Source of the DNA: G963676095 sp963676095
GTDB taxonomy: Bacteria > Bacteroidota > Bacteroidia > Bacteroidales > Prolixibacteraceae
Length of the DNA stretch: 64,000 bases
Direction: 5' to 3'
Assembly: GCA_963676095.1 (NCBI GenBank)
Contig: OY781040.1
Location: 6,758,001-6,822,000 of the forward strand
Made by a program: the position numbers and the translations under genes. Below, one piece after another: positions 60,226-64,000 of this stretch. The notes under the pieces are model-generated. The model made no database searches. It was not told the origin of the DNA and saw nothing but the letters and a program-made list of their open reading frames with translations. Numbering within the stretch: the first letter of the stretch is position 1; every line of letters starts with the position of its first letter.

Positions 60226-63138
60226 CTATTTCACTTTGCCGGGCTTTAACTCATCAGGGCCGGATTTTGTATAAAGATCCACTGAAGGCACACGTTCCTT
60301 TTTTTCGGAAAGTTCCCTGACAACTGCCAGTTCCAGCGTGTCACGGGGATTAAATGCAGACGAATTCATGTATTTCCGGATACTGTAAAATAACTGGCGG
60401 GAAGCGAGCCCAGAATAATCATTTTCCAAATCGAGGGACGAAACAACAATCTTTCCGTTACCGATCCGGGCCTCAAAAAGCTGAGCTAATCTCCGGTTGA
60501 GAAACCACGTATCGATCGGTTGTACCAAAGGCTTAAAGCCCGGAGGGAAACGATCGATGTTCATAACCTGTTGTCCGATGATAATATCCCACCACTGATA
60601 GTTGCTGTAATATTCCGTCGGAAAATCCGAAAAAGCAGGATGATCATTTTGTACCAGTAATCCAAGTGTATGCGGTGGCCTCATTTTAAACCAGGAAGTA
60701 TTCCAGAAAACAGGGGTAAAATAAGACTGAATATCCTTCCCGTTTTCAACATGTCCGGATATATCGAGGAATACAGATCCTCCCTTTTTGAGTACCTTCG
60801 CTGTCTTGTCATCCAGTTTTGTTGAATAAAAAACACGATCATTGCTTATATCCGGAAGCTTCTTCGGATAAACCCAAAAATCCCAGCTATTCGAGAAACC
60901 GTTTACGGTTAGGGTTAGTTTACATTTTTCTGCCTTTTTAATCCCGGAAAGGTCATAATCAATTGTTCCCAATACAGACTGGTTGCCGACCGGAATTTGT
61001 TTGCAGGACAAAGCTTTTTTTGCCAGCGTGTCCCCGGCCTGACCGGTTATTGAATATTCCAGAGACGCATTTTTCAAAGGCTCAGGACCGAAATGCGCAA
61101 CTTTTATATCGGCTACGAATTTTTCGTCATTTGAAAAGACAAATTTTTCCATTTCAGCAAGAGGGACCGTCTGGTTGCAAAAGTGTCTGATCTCTTCCGG
61201 TTGTACATACCCTTTACTTTTCCAAAACACATCGAGCATACCAACCAATGCAGTCCCCTGTCCCGGGAAATCATTGATCCCGAGCAGTTGAAAGCCATCC
61301 AGCCCGGCAGTACGCAAAGCTGCTTCAATCTCAGCCTTGTAACAAAGTACCTGCAGTCTACCGGAAGCCATCAAAAAATCATGAGCCTGCCCGTCCATCC
61401 GATGAACAGCCAGTTCGTCCCTGAAAAGCTCAAAATTTTTCGCTTTATAAACGCCTGTGAATTCAGGGATCTCCCTGAAATCGGGGTAAGCACACCACTG
61501 CCCCATTTCATGGGTCACATAGGGCCGTTTTTCCCCGGCTATCTTTTCCGAATAGTCGAATACTGAATTTGGTTCAGAATTAAAAGGAAGCCCCCTCGGC
61601 CCGGACCTGACGAGGTACTGGCTTTCCGGAATGACCGTCCAGCTCATGCCGATACTGGCCCCCGTATACACCCGTCGTTTATCCTGATTTTTCCATTTCT
61701 CCAGAGCCTTATCCAGAAAAGAAACATAATTTCCCCGGGGTTCATTTCCGAAAGACCACATCACAAAAGAAGGATGGTTCCCATAGTTTTTGAAGATCCT
61801 GGCCGTCTCATCCAGTATATACTGATCAACAGGACGCCCGTCGCCCAGGGAGGTTCCGTGATTGGGCCAGGTAGGAGCCTCCGGCTGCAGATAAAAGCCC
61901 ATTTCGTCAGCAACAATAAAAGCGGCCTCCGGAGGACAGTACGAATGAAAACGGATATGGTTCAAACCACAGTCACGGCAAACCTGGAAAACCTTCCGCC
62001 AGGAAGCTGTATCGGAAGGAGGATAACCTGTTAGCGGAAAAGTACAGCATTCAACCGTGCCACGAAGAAAAACAGGTCTCCCGTTAATCTCAAAATGTCC
62101 GTCTTTCACTCCAAAATCACGCATGCCAAACGAGACGTCTTTTTCATCATTCCACCCGCCTGAAGTGCTAATCCCTGTTGTCATCCCATACACAAGGGGG
62201 CTGAACTCATCCCAACGCCGCACTGTTTTACCCATAGGATAAATAATGTTCAGGACGGTATCCTTACCGTGAAAATGGAAAAAACTTTGAAGGGGCTGAC
62301 AAGCTTGTTTATCCTTGCTATCCAACAAGTGAGCCTGAATCCGGATTTCACCATTGACAGTCTTTCCGGTCAGGTTCCCCAAAGAAACAACAGCATTCAC
62401 TTCCTTTTTACAGATATCCGGATAAAGCTGAATATCTTCAATAAAGACGGGAGGGCCTGCCTGAAGCTGAATCTTCCCGGTGATGCCATTCCAGTTGCCC
62501 TGGGTATGATCGGTTACGCTATGGGAATCCGGTCCGACATTAATCTTGTCGAGCCGGTTGTCAATCCGGACCGTTATATAATGTTTTCCGGGATGGGCAA
62601 AAGCTGTCAGGTCAAACTCATGAGGGGTGGAAAGGCTGTTTTGGGCCCCCACATAGTCCTTATCAAACCAGACATCGCTTTGCCAATGAACTCTTTCAAA
62701 AAACAGGGTAATTCTTTTCCCGGTCCAACTTCCGGGAATGGTCACTTCTTTCCGGTACCATGCGGCACCTTTGTAATACAAGTTCGGCGTCAACCAGAAC
62801 GGGAATTTCAGATTGCCAGGTTGCCTGTACTTTTCGTAAGCAGGGTTATAATAAAAAGAACTGTCGTAAATGGTTCCTGTCCAGTCTGTCTTTAGAGAAG
62901 GAACGTCCCCTTTCCCGTTCTCCTTCATTGATCCGGGTAAAGAGACATGACCGGGCAGGTTTTCACCAAACCACTTCTGCCTGATCCCCACGTCGTCCGG
63001 ATCACTCCGGAACTGCCACTCCCCGGAAAGGGAAACCTGTTGGTGATCTGCAGAATTGCACGCTTGCAAAACAGATATGACAAAAATAAAAAAGCAGGTA
63101 CGGATAAAGAGTGTCATATAAGAATGATTAATATTCAT
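60226..63138 (-). CDS. Glycoside hydrolase family 2 lipoprotein
   Basis: This protein of about 970 residues has a lipobox at C27 (VISVLQACNSAD); ATG 63138 is taken as start and ATG 63117 is an alternative. The jelly-roll sugar-binding domain (WFGENLPGHVSLPGSMKENG) and a second sandwich (about 230-330) precede the barrel. The barrel carries acid/base E in MWSFGNEPRGNYVSF and a nucleophile E in YVTHEMGQWCAYPDF, the GH2 arrangement. The enzyme is long for GH2. The second XRE-S24 gene ends 23 nt upstream, so they may be one operon. Likely galactosidase, mannosidase or glucuronidase; not distinguishable. Confidence 0.9.
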   Translation of the reverse strand: MNINHSYMTLFIRTCFFIFVISVLQACNSADHQQVSLSGEWQFRSDPDDVGIRQKWFGENLPGHVSLPGSMKENGKGDVPSLKTDWTGTIYDSSFYYNPAYEKYRQPGNLKFPFWLTPNLYYKGAAWYRKEVTIPGSWTGKRITLFFERVHWQSDVWFDKDYVGAQNSLSTPHEFDLTAFAHPGKHYITVRIDNRLDKINVGPDSHSVTDHTQGNWNGITGKIQLQAGPPVFIEDIQLYPDICKKEVNAVVSLGNLTGKTVNGEIRIQAHLLDSKDKQACQPLQSFFHFHGKDTVLNIIYPMGKTVRRWDEFSPLVYGMTTGISTSGGWNDEKDVSFGMRDFGVKDGHFEINGRPVFLRGTVECCTFPLTGYPPSDTASWRKVFQVCRDCGLNHIRFHSYCPPEAAFIVADEMGFYLQPEAPTWPNHGTSLGDGRPVDQYILDETARIFKNYGNHPSFVMWSFGNEPRGNYVSFLDKALEKWKNQDKRRVYTGASIGMSWTVIPESQYLVRSGPRGLPFNSEPNSVFDYSEKIAGEKRPYVTHEMGQWCAYPDFREIPEFTGVYKAKNFELFRDELAVHRMDGQAHDFLMASGRLQVLCYKAEIEAALRTAGLDGFQLLGINDFPGQGTALVGMLDVFWKSKGYVQPEEIRHFCNQTVPLAEMEKFVFSNDEKFVADIKVAHFGPEPLKNASLEYSITGQAGDTLAKKALSCKQIPVGNQSVLGTIDYDLSGIKKAEKCKLTLTVNGFSNSWDFWVYPKKLPDISNDRVFYSTKLDDKTAKVLKKGGSVFLDISGHVENGKDIQSYFTPVFWNTSWFKMRPPHTLGLLVQNDHPAFSDFPTEYYSNYQWWDIIIGQQVMNIDRFPPGFKPLVQPIDTWFLNRRLAQLFEARIGNGKIVVSSLDLENDYSGLASRQLFYSIRKYMNSSAFNPRDTLELAVVRELSEKKERVPSVDLYTKSGPDELKPGKVK

Positions 63139-63161
63139 CAAATGAAGGAGTAAGCCCGTTT

Positions 63162-63974
63162 TCAACTTTTAACAATGCCGGTCATTTTTTCTTTTATTTC
63201 TTCCAGATCGCTTTTGATCCTGTCGATCTGCCCGGCCAGGTAAAACGCAGAATTACCAGTATCCGGGATCTCATTGGAAATGTAATGCACAAATTTCCAA
63301 ACTTCACGTATTTCGCCAACAGGAAGCTTATACGGGGTATAGAACGTATTGGTCGATATCAGTTCCAGGCACCCTTCCTCCTTGATCATGTTCCGGACCT
63401 GTTTGAATACAATCCCTTCGTTCAATGTCAGCAACACATATTTTTCGCCGTCTTTTACCGAAGTCCAGTCCTGCACAAATTCCCCGGTAACCCAGGCCCC
63501 GTCAGGGATTGGCAACATTGAATCGCCATTGAGCTGAAAGGTCCGGTACTTCTTCTCGCCCGAAAGAAAAGGCAACTGAAAAACAGGCAGTTCCGATATA
63601 TACTCGGGATCTGAGAAGCCATTCAGGTACCCGGCCTTGGCTTTTTGTGAGACCAGTTCGATATTTTCCCGGTTGTGCCGGTCGACCGTGGTAGCCAGTA
63701 CCCGAATATTACGTCCTTTCAGGAAAACATCCTGTCCTTGTTCCAGCTCATAAAGCTGGCTCTCCCTCAGTGAAGAAAGATCAATGCGCAATAACGAATC
63801 CACGGCAACCCGGAAATAATCGGAAAGGTCGAGCAGGGCTTGTACACTGGGCCCTGAAATCCCGTTCTCATAATTATTAAGCGTTGGTCTTTTCAGCTTG
63901 ACGGCTCCAGCAACTTCTTCCTGGGTCAACTTTCGCCGTTTCCTTAGAAAACGAATATTCGAACCAAAATACAT
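63162..63974 (-). CDS. XRE-family regulator with S24 (LexA-like) domain, second copy
   Basis: This 270-residue protein is a clear paralogue of the repressor at 32891-33685. The XRE helix-turn-helix is at about 6-62 (LTQEEVAGAVKLKRPTLNNY). The S24 domain has its likely cleavage bond at A114-G115 (KAKAGYLNG), nucleophile S152 in LNGDSMLPIP, and K191 in GIVFKQVR, again 39 residues apart. Both share AGYLNG-x2-DPEYI. It ends 23 nt before the GH2 gene. A self-cleaving regulator of a carbohydrate gene is unexpected; it might instead regulate something upstream, beyond the right edge. Confidence 0.9.
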   Translation of the reverse strand: MYFGSNIRFLRKRRKLTQEEVAGAVKLKRPTLNNYENGISGPSVQALLDLSDYFRVAVDSLLRIDLSSLRESQLYELEQGQDVFLKGRNIRVLATTVDRHNRENIELVSQKAKAGYLNGFSDPEYISELPVFQLPFLSGEKKYRTFQLNGDSMLPIPDGAWVTGEFVQDWTSVKDGEKYVLLTLNEGIVFKQVRNMIKEEGCLELISTNTFYTPYKLPVGEIREVWKFVHYISNEIPDTGNSAFYLAGQIDRIKSDLEEIKEKMTGIVKS

Positions 63975-64000
63975 AGCGATTCAATAAAAATGATTATATT

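Overview
The window looks like the chromosome of a Bacteroidota bacterium, probably an environmental or marine member of the Bacteroidales/Marinilabiliales lineage (inference). The evidence is two SusC/SusD-type polysaccharide utilisation loci with ECF-sigma/FecR pairs, a 1106-residue SecA with a C-terminal zinc motif, the rpmB-rpmG-DUF4295 ribosomal block, DUF4270/DUF4907 lipoproteins, and several candidate promoters of the Bacteroidota TAnnTTTG type. I saw no rRNA, tRNA, CRISPR array, insertion sequence or prophage. Both edges cut ordinary loci.

Layout. 1-4790 (minus): ECF sigma, FecR anti-sigma and a SusC transporter whose C-terminus lies beyond the left edge. 4923-9251 (minus): sbcC and sbcD. 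9252-9708: a gene-free stretch with three perfect palindromes, two of them FNR-type. 9709-13856 (minus): secA-lgt. 14155-17262 (minus): a small exported protein, an aminotransferase, an outer-membrane barrel and a thioredoxin-fold protein. 17538-24343: a small charged protein, then a Kelch lipoprotein and DUF4907 lipoprotein divergent from a DUF4270 lipoprotein and outer-membrane barrel, followed by a LytS/LytTR two-component pair. 24528-28556 (minus): sucA-sucB of the 2-oxoglutarate dehydrogenase complex. 28967-29965: a membrane-anchored alpha/beta hydrolase. 30227-36830: rimO and ftsY, then a self-cleaving XRE-S24 repressor divergent from a radical-SAM/DUF4130-type DNA repair pair, then DUF4295, L33 and L28. 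37293-38117: a CPBP membrane protease. 38193-42055 (minus): a lysine 2,3-aminomutase-like enzyme, two ATP-grasp ligases and an acetyltransferase. 43034-44437: citrate synthase. 44543-55459 (minus): a complete utilisation locus (sigma, FecR, SusC, SusD, GH43, GH3). 56076-58259 (plus): a KBL-type PLP enzyme and a dipeptide epimerase. 58370-63974 (minus): a beta-propeller glycosidase, a GH2 enzyme and a second XRE-S24 regulator.

How it works together. In each utilisation locus the SusC protein has an N-terminal STN domain and is preceded by FecR and sigma genes. This is the arrangement of trans-envelope signalling, in which glycan import by SusCD releases the sigma factor. Citrate synthase and 2-oxoglutarate dehydrogenase support an oxidative TCA cycle. 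The best candidate for an undescribed system is the aminomutase/ATP-grasp/ATP-grasp/GNAT cluster. Its aminomutase keeps both aspartates used for lysine recognition, while the ligases lack the usual D-Ala-D-Ala ligase motif, so a beta-lysine-derived small molecule is a reasonable hypothesis. Second is the repressor-controlled radical-SAM repair cassette lying inside an otherwise conserved ribosomal/SRP-receptor block. Third is the FNR-type palindrome region, which may drive a short non-coding RNA.
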